5,337 nt of DNA, taken from Candidatus Aenigmatarchaeota archaeon (GTDB lineage: Archaea > Aenigmatarchaeota > Aenigmatarchaeia > JACPZZ01). The stretch covers positions 1-5,337 of the forward strand of contig JACQNY010000011.1 of NCBI GenBank assembly GCA_016202795.1, in the 5' to 3' direction. The notes under the pieces were generated by a model. It was not told where the DNA came from, did no database searches, and saw nothing but the letters and a program-made list of their open reading frames with translations. The translations under genes and the position numbers were made by a program. Position 1 is the stretch's first letter, and the number at the start of each line of letters is the position of its first letter. Below are positions 1 to 5,335 of this stretch, in pieces.

Positions 1-179
1 ACAACAAGCTTATCAACGTGCTTTCTTACCGTTTTCCAGGATGTTGTCATACCCCTGTTCTCGAAAGAGATCAATAAACTAAGACGCTGTATGCTCATCG
101 GCGTGTTGGTGTATTTTCCCATAACAGACAGAATAGAATCCTTCAAATCGCCGGAAGAACTCTGTCGCCTACCAGCCAT
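1..179 (-). CDS. Partial small protein, probable winged-helix/helix-turn-helix DNA-binding N-terminus
   Basis: An open frame starts at ATG 179-177 on the minus strand and runs off the left edge, giving 59 complete codons. After a polar N-terminus (MAGRRQSSSG) comes a stretch that looks helical, DLKDSILSVMGKY at residues 11-23. A possible helix-turn-helix follows at about residues 28-59, with the putative recognition helix SWKTVRKHVDKLV rich in basic residues. This layout resembles winged-helix regulators, but I do not recognise a named family and the C-terminal part is missing. The start is supported by a TATA-like box centred about 27 bp upstream, which would give a leaderless mRNA; no Shine-Dalgarno sequence is visible, as expected for that. 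A regulator acting on its own promoter or on the neighbouring aminotransferase is possible but only inferred. Confidence 0.6.
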   Translation of the reverse strand, partial: MAGRRQSSSGDLKDSILSVMGKYTNTPMSIQRLSLLISFENRGMTTSWKTVRKHVDKLV

Positions 180-202
180 TATATACTATTACCCGGCTTC
201 CC

Positions 203-210
203 TTATAAAT
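203..210 (-). promoter_or_regulatory. TATA box for the partial HTH gene
   Basis: On the minus strand the octamer ATTTATAA is centred about 27 bp before the ATG at 179. In archaea the TATA box lies about 26 bp upstream of the transcription start, so transcription would begin at or within a base or two of the ATG. No clear purine-rich BRE precedes the box. The position fit is good; the sequence itself is short and AT-rich. Confidence 0.6.
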
Positions 211-234
211 CTATGGCTTTAATGAACGTTTTAC

Positions 235-258
235 CGCGAAAATAAGCTTATTTTGGCG
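235..258. repeat. AT-rich inverted repeat (palindrome) between the HTH gene and the aminotransferase
   Basis: The 16-bp core AAAATAAGCTTATTTT (239-254) is a perfect palindrome. It is extended by CGC (235-237) on the left and GCG (256-258) on the right, with one mismatched pair (238/255). It lies about 25 bp upstream of the TATA box of the HTH gene and about 60 bp beyond the aminotransferase stop codon. It could be an operator for a dimeric regulator, perhaps the adjacent HTH protein. It could instead be a hairpin ending the aminotransferase mRNA, although archaeal termination does not normally need a hairpin. The sequence does not decide between these. Confidence 0.6.
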
Positions 259-302
259 TATTTTGCTGCCAGGAGGCTGCTACCGGCGCTGGAAACTGTT
301 GC

Positions 303-307
303 AAAAA
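303..307 (-). terminator. Possible T-run terminator of the aminotransferase gene
   Basis: On the minus strand a run of five T (in AACTTTTTGC) begins about 10 nt after the aminotransferase TGA. Archaeal intrinsic termination uses short T-rich tracts, so this is a plausible but weak site. The palindrome at 235-258 is a second possible 3' boundary. Confidence 0.3.
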
Positions 308-316
308 GTTTCTGAT

Positions 317-1480
317 TCATTTCATACTTTTAACAGCTTTTTCCATCCTGTCCGCGGCTTCGATGATTTTTTCATAAGCTGTCGCGTAGCTTAAACGCAC
401 AAACCCTTCGCCGTATTTGCCAAACTCGGTTCCGGGCAACATCGCGACCTTGGCCTTTTCCAGCATTAAGCCCGCAAATTTATCAGAGCTTAATCCGAGA
501 TTACTGATTTTCGGGAAAAGGTAAAACGCGCCTTCCGGCGTGTTACAGGACAAGCCCATCTCTTCAAGCCTTTTGTGCAAAAACAGGCCGCGTTTTTCGT
601 ATTCTTTTCTTGCGTTCTCGATGTAGCTTTTCCTTGTTTTCAACGCGTCTATCGCAGCGAATTGGGATATGGTAGGCGCGCTTATCGAGGTGTATATGTG
701 CACTTTTTTCATGGCGTTTATGATTTTTTCCGGGCCGGCCGAATAACCGACGCGGAAACCGGTCATCGCGTAAGTTTTTGAAAAGCTCTGCAACGTTAAG
801 ACATTGTCCTGAAGTCCGTTAAGCGAAGCGATCGATACGTGCTTCGCGCTGCCGTAAACAAACTTTTCGTACGCTTCGTCCGAAATTATCAAAAGGTTGT
901 TATCGACGGCTATGTCCGCAATCTCCTCCAACGTTTTCCTTTTAAGCACGTTTCCCGCGGGGTTCGAGGGCGTGTTTATAATTATTGCTTTTGTTTTTCC
1001 CGAATTAATCGCTTCCTTTATCGTATCCGGGTTAGGTTCAAACCCGTTTTCCTCGGACATCTTGTACGGCATTGGGTACCCGTTCAAAATTTCCGCGATC
1101 GGCCTATAGTCCATAAATCCAGGATCCGGTACTAAAACTTCTTCGCCCGGGTCTATTGTGCACATCAGCGCTATCATGATGGATTCGTTGGAGCCGTTGG
1201 TGATGATCACGTTGTCCGCATTTCCATGAATACCGTTTTCACTGCGCAGCTTTTTCGCCACAGCCTTTCTGAGTTCCGCGATGCCTTCCGTAGGCGTATA
1301 ATGAGTGGCTTTGGCTGCGTTGCGTTTCACAGATCTGATGACTTTTGAGGGCGGCAAAAAATCAGGCTCGCCCAGACCCAAGGATATTATTTTTTTATCC
1401 TTCTGAGCAGCTTTCACAATACGGCCTATCATGCTTGGCGGCAATTCGGATTCGCGCTTGGAAATTATGTTGCGGAGCAT
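317..1480 (-). CDS. Class I PLP-dependent aminotransferase (aspartate/aromatic aminotransferase family)
   Basis: A cytosolic, fold-type I transaminase that moves an amino group between an amino acid and a 2-oxo acid using pyridoxal phosphate. The 387-residue length is typical. Visible family features are ISLGLGEPDF near residues 32-41, the cofactor phosphate-region motif NGSNES at 95-100, NTPSNPAG at 169-176 (Asn173), DEAYE at 201-205 (Asp201 for the pyridine nitrogen, Tyr204), the Schiff-base lysine Lys235 in SFSKTYAMTGFRVGY, and VRLSYA with Arg362, the expected alpha-carboxylate ligand. All key residues are present. The ATG at 1480 is kept because the stretch before Met17 (SELPPSM) resembles the conserved N-terminal start of relatives. 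Substrate specificity cannot be read from sequence: aspartate, aromatic or alanine-type donors are all possible. It is divergent from the ACD alpha gene across only 30 bp, which suggests shared control and a joint role in amino-acid catabolism. Confidence 0.93.
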   Translation of the reverse strand: MLRNIISKRESELPPSMIGRIVKAAQKDKKIISLGLGEPDFLPPSKVIRSVKRNAAKATHYTPTEGIAELRKAVAKKLRSENGIHGNADNVIITNGSNESIMIALMCTIDPGEEVLVPDPGFMDYRPIAEILNGYPMPYKMSEENGFEPNPDTIKEAINSGKTKAIIINTPSNPAGNVLKRKTLEEIADIAVDNNLLIISDEAYEKFVYGSAKHVSIASLNGLQDNVLTLQSFSKTYAMTGFRVGYSAGPEKIINAMKKVHIYTSISAPTISQFAAIDALKTRKSYIENARKEYEKRGLFLHKRLEEMGLSCNTPEGAFYLFPKISNLGLSSDKFAGLMLEKAKVAMLPGTEFGKYGEGFVRLSYATAYEKIIEAADRMEKAVKSMK

Positions 1481-1510
1481 GGTTAATTATAGGCTTTATA
1501 GATTATTATT
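1481..1510. promoter_or_regulatory. Compact divergent promoter region (aminotransferase / ACD alpha)
   Basis: Only 30 bp separate the two divergent start codons, and the stretch is strongly AT-rich. For the plus gene, TTAATTAT (1483-1490) is centred about 24-25 bp before ATG 1511, close to the archaeal TATA spacing for a leaderless transcript. For the minus gene, TATAAAG (1500-1494) lies about 17 bp before ATG 1480 and a weaker AT stretch at 1501-1510 about 26 bp before it. No Shine-Dalgarno sequence is visible for either gene. The two promoters must overlap physically, so transcription in the two directions may compete or be regulated together. Confidence 0.55.
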
Positions 1511-2881
1511 ATGGTTGATCTGGACAGCGTGTTTTCTCCGGTGTCTGTTGCGATTGTAGGTGCTAGCAGGGATTCAAAAAAGTTCGGCAATGTGATACTG
1601 AAAAATTTCATGCTTTCTTTCAAAGGGAAAGTTTACCCTGTCAACCCGAATGTTGAAGAGATAATGTGACTGAAATGCTATCCCAAGGTTTCGGCGATAA
1701 AAGAAAAGGTCGACCTTGCCGTAATAATCGTTCCGTCGGAAATCGCGTTAACGACAGTGGAGGATTGCGGCAGAAAGGGCGTGAAGTCCCTTGTGATAAT
1801 AACGAGTGGATTTTCCGAGGTAGGCGACATCGCAAAGGAGAAAGAACTGGAAAAAATAATAAAAAAACACAAAATGCGGGCTGTTGGGCCGAATTGTTTG
1901 GGTGTATTGGACACGTACAGCGGCGTGGACACAATATTCAACCCGCAATACAAGTTAAACAGGCCTGCCAAAGGTTCTGTGTCGTTTGTCTCGCAGTCAG
2001 GCGCGTTAGGCGCGGCTGTGCTGGATTGGGCGCATTCTGAGTTTGTCGGCATGTCAAAATTTGTTTCTTACGGGAACGGAATAGACGTGCGTGAAGCGGA
2101 CTTAATAGATTACCTGGGAAATGACGAAACCACGAAATCTATCGCCCTTTATCTTGAAGGCCTGAAAGACGGCAGGAAATTCATTGAGACATGCTTGCGT
2201 GTTTCCAGAAAAAAGCCGATCGTCGCGCTAAAGGCGGGAAAAAGCGAATCCGGGTCAAAAGCCGCGATGTCGCATACCGGGTCGTTGGCAGGCTCTGCGA
2301 ATATTTTTTCTGGGGTTTTTAGGCAGTGCGGCGTTATCGAGGTTAATGATGTCGACGAACTATTTGATTACTCCAGGATATTGGCATACCAAAAGCCGTT
2401 AGCAGGCAACAGAATAACTGTGGTTACAAACGGCGGCGGGTTCGGCGTGTTAGCTGCGGACGCTATTGAAGAATGTGGAATGAGACTAGCAACGTTTTCG
2501 CCGGAGGCGGAAAAACTTTTACGCTCAACTCTTCCGGAACGTGTTAATGTGCGCAACCCGCTTGACCTTGTCGGAGACGCGGATACAAAACGCTACAAAG
2601 ATGCGTTGGACATAATTTCACACGAAAACAATGTAGACTGCATACTCGTTATATTGCTGATGCAAGTTTCTACCCTGGGTTCTGATATTATAGACGCAAT
2701 AACGGAAATTTATAAGGACAGGAAAAAATCTGTTGTTGCCTGTTCAGCCGGAGGAAATTTCACGCAGCTGCACATGCACGCACTGGAAAAGGAAGGAATC
2801 CCAGTCTACCCGACTCCGCGAAAAGCTGTTAATGCTATTAAAGCGCTGTGGCAATATAACAAAATTAAAAATAAGACCTGA
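1511..2881 (+). CDS. ADP-forming acetyl/acyl-CoA synthetase (ACD) alpha subunit, interrupted by one in-frame UGA
   Basis: ACD converts acyl-CoA + ADP + Pi to acid + CoA + ATP and is the main ATP-yielding step of archaeal acetate and peptide fermentation. Read through codon 53, the frame gives 456 residues, the usual length of a stand-alone alpha subunit. It holds an N-terminal CoA-binding Rossmann domain (VGASRDSKKFG at 16-26, GPNCLG at 126-131), a succinyl-CoA-ligase-like domain (SQSGALG at 161-167; YLEGLKDGRKF with Glu216; phosphohistidine His255 in SHTGSLAGS), and a third domain (NGGGFGV at 307-313, NPLDLVGDAD at 349-358, GIPVYPTP at 429-436). His255 and Glu216 match His257 and Glu218 of the Pyrococcus furiosus enzyme as I recall it. 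The partner beta (ATP-grasp) subunit is not in the window. The UGA at 1667-1669 would end translation after 52 residues; an annotation pipeline would call this a pseudogene or start at GTG 1757, which would remove most of the CoA-binding fold. No other damage is seen. Confidence 0.88.
1667..1669 (+). other. In-frame UGA codon 53 of the ACD alpha gene
   Basis: The frame reads ...NPNVEEIM-UGA-LKCYPKVSAIKEKVDLAVI... Relatives of this family typically read EILGLKCYPSV here, so UGA stands at a glycine position and differs from GGA by one base. Homology continues in the same frame on both sides, so this is a substitution and not a frameshift. A nonsense mutation, a sequencing or assembly error, and translational readthrough are the alternatives. 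Confidence 0.9.
2861..2874 (-). terminator. T-rich terminator of the minus-strand nuclease/rtcA operon, inside the 3' end of the ACD gene
   Basis: On the minus strand TTATTTTTAATTTT begins about 12 nt after the acidic mini-ORF stop (TAG, 2888-2886). It is the first strongly T-rich stretch after rtcA, as expected for archaeal intrinsic termination. It overlaps the last codons of the convergent ACD gene. Its position implies that the rtcA mRNA includes the acidic ORF region. Confidence 0.45.
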
Positions 2882-2890
2882 TTTTCTATT
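2882..2890 (+). terminator. Possible T-rich terminator of the ACD alpha gene
   Basis: Directly after the ACD stop codon the plus strand reads TTTTCTATT, followed by a long pyrimidine-rich stretch (the complement of the acidic ORF) and a T6 run at 2992-2997. Either could serve as a U-rich archaeal terminator for the plus-strand transcript. Confidence 0.35.
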
Positions 2891-2975
2891 CTTCGTCCTC
2901 GTCTTCGTCTTCTTCTTCTAACTCGTCTTCTTCCAACTCGTCCTCGTCGTCCCCGTCTTCCTCGTCGTCTAACAC
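2886..2975 (-). CDS. Putative 29-residue hyperacidic mini-protein or detached acidic tail
   Basis: From GTG 2975-2973 to TAG 2888-2886 the minus strand encodes 29 residues, of which 24 are Asp or Glu, with a tandem DELEE pentad. The GTG has the site AAGGTGAT ending 3 nt upstream; the motif GTG followed by 5 nt and the start codon is the same spacing as at rtcA. The frame is the same as that of rtcA and is open back to the rtcA TAA at 3014-3012, so it could be a readthrough or formerly fused acidic tail. A third option is the ATG at 3007 (MLLEK...) joined to this frame by a -1 shift or a missing A in the A6 run at 2997-2992, giving about 40 residues. No domain can be recognised; a disordered acidic segment that binds a basic partner is only a guess. 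Confidence 0.4.
   Translation of the reverse strand: MLDDEEDGDDEDELEEDELEEEDEDEDEE
2911..2940. repeat. Two-copy 15-bp tandem repeat in the acidic ORF
   Basis: Positions 2911-2925 (TCTTCTTCTAACTCG) and 2926-2940 (TCTTCTTCCAACTCG) agree at 14 of 15 bases. On the minus strand each copy encodes a DELEE pentad; the single difference is silent (TTA versus TTG leucine). This suggests a short in-frame duplication that lengthened the acidic tract. Confidence 0.75.
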
Positions 2976-3011
2976 CGCATCACCTTGTTCCTTTTTTCTA
3001 ACAGCATATAT

Positions 3012-4049
3012 TTAAACGTTTCTATCCGATCGAAAGAGCCCGTCAACGGATATTTTGTTTTTTCCAACCGAAAATTTTACACCAAGCAGTTTTTCGCAAA
3101 TATTTATATTCGTCAGCGTGTGCTGCGTTATTTCCTGCGTAGTTATCACTGATTCGCCTTTTCCCAAGGCGATGTACGGAATAACCTGGTCGGCAGCGTG
3201 CGGATCCAGGGAAAATCCGCTTTTCAGCCGGCTGATCATTTTTTCCGCAGCCTCTTTGCCGACATTTTCAGAGGATTTTTTTATTTCTCCGAGAGCATCG
3301 GCTCCGATAATGGAATTTTCACATTCCGCATATAAAACCAGTGCCGAACCCGGAGAACTCGAATCAACGGCTTCTGTTTGTATTTCCGTTTCGTAGCCTG
3401 CGCCGTCTAAAATAATTTCGGCTGATTTTTTCTGCCTTTCCGCGACACTTTTAGGAAGATTAGCGCATAACGACAGCCCGTTGATAATTTTTACATCGCC
3501 ACACTTTTCAATCTGCAAATTACCCAGATTTTTCGCAGGCTTGAAAACGCACTCGACCTCGGCGCCGCCTTTCGGGTAGAAGCCGCGCCTTATTATTTCC
3601 ATGGCTGCTTCATAACCCATTTTTCCCAGCAAAGGAAAAAACACGTTTCGCGTGTAATCGATGGGCGGCGACCACGCGGTATTTGTAGCGCCGCCGTTGA
3701 TTTTTATTCTGACATCATTTTCCGTGAATGCTGCTGCGATTGCCAGCGATTGAAGCACCAATGTTACCGCTCCGGCCGTCTTTATATTTATTTCAATTTC
3801 CTTTTCAAAAGAATCCCCGGGATAAAATTCTATTTCTCCGGATCCGATAAAAGCGTTTTCAACCCTTCCGTTGCATAAATCTGCGAGCGCAAGCAGACCT
3901 TGCATATGCTGCTCTTTTAATCCGGGCTTAGGACGGTTAGCGCGGATTCTGGTTATTTTGCAGGGCTTTCCGAGAACGACAGCTAATGATGTGGCTGTCC
4001 GCAAAACCTGTCCCCCGCCCTCGCCCTGGGAGCCGTCGATAATTATCAT
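3012..4049 (-). CDS. rtcA: RNA 3'-terminal phosphate cyclase
   Basis: RtcA uses ATP to turn an RNA 3'-phosphate (also 2'-phosphate) into a 2',3'-cyclic phosphate through an enzyme-AMP intermediate. The 345 residues match the family (338 in Escherichia coli). Visible features are the N-terminal DGSQGEGGGQVLRTA at 5-19, RPKPGLKEQH at 39-48, the signature RRGFYPKGGAEVE at 154-166 (the usual third Gly of this motif is Ala), HAADQ at 284-288 with Asp287, and the adenylated nucleophile His310 in TQHTLTN, equivalent to His309 of E. coli. All catalytic residues seem intact. The start is ATG 4049, not the ATG at 4145: the 32 extra residues from 4145 show no family similarity and overlap the upstream gene. 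GTGAT ends 3 nt before the chosen ATG, and the protein then begins MIIIDGSQGEGGGQ as in homologues. It follows the nuclease gene after TGATAAG, so the two are almost certainly co-transcribed. The distinct eukaryotic paralogue Rcl1 lacks this nucleophile, so a true cyclase is favoured. Confidence 0.95.
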   Translation of the reverse strand: MIIIDGSQGEGGGQVLRTATSLAVVLGKPCKITRIRANRPKPGLKEQHMQGLLALADLCNGRVENAFIGSGEIEFYPGDSFEKEIEINIKTAGAVTLVLQSLAIAAAFTENDVRIKINGGATNTAWSPPIDYTRNVFFPLLGKMGYEAAMEIIRRGFYPKGGAEVECVFKPAKNLGNLQIEKCGDVKIINGLSLCANLPKSVAERQKKSAEIILDGAGYETEIQTEAVDSSSPGSALVLYAECENSIIGADALGEIKKSSENVGKEAAEKMISRLKSGFSLDPHAADQVIPYIALGKGESVITTQEITQHTLTNINICEKLLGVKFSVGKNKISVDGLFRSDRNV

Positions 4050-4056
4050 CTTATCA
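4050..4056 (-). promoter_or_regulatory. Nuclease/rtcA junction: tandem stops overlapping the rtcA ribosome-binding site
   Basis: The minus strand reads GTGATAAGATG. TGA and an immediately following TAA end the nuclease gene, and GTGAT, which can pair with the 3' end of archaeal 16S rRNA, lies 3 nt before the rtcA ATG. Stop codon and ribosome-binding site overlap, an arrangement typical of translational coupling. Confidence 0.6.
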
Positions 4057-5295
4057 CAGAGAAAACTTGTTTCCGATTTGCGGAGCAAACGATTCGAAGC
4101 CCATCCCATTGAGCTCGGACGCGAACTTTTCGCAATTGTCGCCATGGATCACAAAAACCTTTTCCGGATTAATTTTGTTTATTGTATGCAATAATTCTTC
4201 GCGGTCTCCGTGCGCAGAAAAATCAAATTTGTCCACGCGCAACCCGACATTTAGAGTTTCCCCATCCAGGTTGTATGTTTTATGCTCTAGCAATTGTTTG
4301 CCTGGTGAGCCTTCTACCTGGAAACCGGGAATCAGTATTGAAGAATTTTTCCTGAGGCAGAGTTTCCTTATGTAAAAAACAGAAGGGCCGGCCTGAACAA
4401 AACCGGCTGTCGTGACAATCGCACAAGGTTCTTCGATTATCTGTTCGCGCTGGCGATTGTCCTTGACAAAGCCTATGTTTTCGCACAGTTTGCTTAAATG
4501 GTTGCCGTCTTTGAGGTATGATTTGTAATTCTTTATTATGTTCGTCGCCTCCCGCGCCATCCCATCAACGTACATAGGGTATTCCAAATCTTCAAGAATC
4601 ATCAGCATTTCCTGCGAGCGGCCCAGTGCGAAAGCTGGTATCAGCGCAACTCCGCCGCTTTCCAACGTTGTGCGAACAGCTTCGAGGAACCTTTTCTCCT
4701 CTTCTTTCCTATCAGGATGGCTGCGTTCGGCGTATGTTGATTCAATGACCAACGCATCGGCCTTTGGAAACTCTTTCATGCCGCTCACCAGCCTTGTATC
4801 AGCGACTCTCAAATCGCCCGTGTAAAATATCCTCTTGCCACCCGTTTCAATAACAATGCCCGCCGAGCCTGGAATATGGCCGGCGTCGACAAATGTTGCG
4901 CTGAAGTTCCTGAAGTCCAGCGTCTTGTTGTAAGGTACGCTTATGCTTTTGTTAAGCGTTTCGCGCACATCCTTCTTGCTGTAGCGCACGTTATAACCTT
5001 CCATTTTCGCGATTTTCGCCGAGTCTTCGAGCATAACGCGCATCAGATCAATGGTCAAATCGGTCGTGTAGAAATTCCCTACATAGCCATGTTTGTTCAG
5101 GAATGGCACAGCTCCTATGTGGTCCAGATGGGCATGCGAGATAAAAACGTGGTTCGGGTTGACTTTTAACGGATATTCCGGCTCTTCGTTATGACTTAAT
5201 TTAAGCCCGTAATCGAGAAGTATCTTTTCCTTGTTTTCTATTACTATTGCCGACCTTCCGACTTCATCAGCTGCGCCCGCAAAACTTATTTCCAT
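4054..5295 (-). CDS. Beta-CASP metallo-beta-lactamase ribonuclease, aCPSF2-like
   Basis: A zinc-dependent RNA nuclease of the CPSF73/Ysh1 superfamily, predicted cytosolic, acting in RNA 3'-end processing or decay. Numbering from ATG 5298, it has Asp29 (LLDYG), HAHLDH at 55-60, His141 (AGHIPGSAG), Asp162 (YTGDL), motif A Glu186 (VIESTYA), motif B His363 (SAHGD) and motif C His385 (VFVIHGD), so every metal-site and beta-CASP motif is present. The beta-CASP insert lies about 210-340 (PAFALGRSQE at 221-230). At about 413 residues with no N-terminal KH domains it fits aCPSF2 and not aCPSF1/FttA (about 640). Two adjacent ATGs are possible starts; 5295 is preferred because AGGTG then lies 5 nt upstream, the same spacing as at rtcA, whereas 5298 leaves 2 nt. 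The motif AGFVQAGPS (298-306) departs from the usual SGM-type sequence. An aRNase J is less likely. It is the first gene of the operon with rtcA. Confidence 0.92.
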   Translation of the reverse strand: MEISFAGAADEVGRSAIVIENKEKILLDYGLKLSHNEEPEYPLKVNPNHVFISHAHLDHIGAVPFLNKHGYVGNFYTTDLTIDLMRVMLEDSAKIAKMEGYNVRYSKKDVRETLNKSISVPYNKTLDFRNFSATFVDAGHIPGSAGIVIETGGKRIFYTGDLRVADTRLVSGMKEFPKADALVIESTYAERSHPDRKEEEKRFLEAVRTTLESGGVALIPAFALGRSQEMLMILEDLEYPMYVDGMAREATNIIKNYKSYLKDGNHLSKLCENIGFVKDNRQREQIIEEPCAIVTTAGFVQAGPSVFYIRKLCLRKNSSILIPGFQVEGSPGKQLLEHKTYNLDGETLNVGLRVDKFDFSAHGDREELLHTINKINPEKVFVIHGDNCEKFASELNGMGFESFAPQIGNKFSL

Positions 5296-5300
5296 CATTG

Positions 5301-5305
5301 CACCT
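5301..5305 (-). promoter_or_regulatory. Ribosome-binding site that decides the nuclease start
   Basis: AGGTG on the minus strand is followed by CA and then ATGATG. Relative to this site the first ATG is 2 nt away and the second 5 nt. The 5-nt spacing matches rtcA and the acidic ORF, so the second ATG (5295) is the better start. Confidence 0.5.
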
Positions 5306-5324
5306 GACTTATTTGATACTTGTC

Positions 5325-5335
5325 CTTTTAATATG
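5325..5335 (-). promoter_or_regulatory. Possible TATA box of the nuclease/rtcA operon
   Basis: Near the right edge the minus strand reads CATATTAAAAG, an AT-rich TATA-like stretch centred about 32-35 bp before the nuclease start codons. With the usual spacing this gives a leader of about 6-9 nt, just enough for the AGGTG site. The window ends here, so a BRE cannot be assessed. Confidence 0.35.

Noticed and set aside
270..275. AGGAGG on the plus strand as a strong ribosome-binding site
   Set aside because: No ATG, GTG or TTG opens a credible frame at a suitable distance; downstream is the antisense of the aminotransferase.
1667..1669. UGA generally reassigned to glycine (as in Gracilibacteria/SR1)
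   Set aside because: The aminotransferase, ACD and nuclease genes all end in TGA at natural C-termini, and only one internal TGA occurs among well over a thousand codons; glycine is otherwise encoded by GGN.
1667..1669. Selenocysteine codon
   Set aside because: Relatives have Gly and not Cys here. Archaeal SECIS elements normally lie in the 3' UTR, and only 4 bp follow the stop codon before the convergent ORF; no suitable hairpin was seen.
1666..2040. Overlapping plus-strand frame of 124 codons and minus-strand frames at 1641-2052
   Set aside because: They are shadows of the ACD gene: low-complexity, Arg/Pro/Cys-rich translations with no family motifs, and the family similarity is entirely in the ACD frame.
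2889..2970. Pyrimidine-rich tract as a microsatellite, triplex-forming element or CRISPR-like repeat
   Set aside because: It is interrupted by regular G residues and is fully explained as codons for Asp and Glu on the minus strand; only one 15-bp unit is duplicated and there are no spacers.
4050..4145. N-terminal 32-residue extension of RtcA from the ATG at 4145
   Set aside because: It overlaps the end of the nuclease gene, resembles no RtcA N-terminus, and ATG 4049 has its own ribosome-binding site and the canonical beginning MIIIDGSQGEGGGQ.
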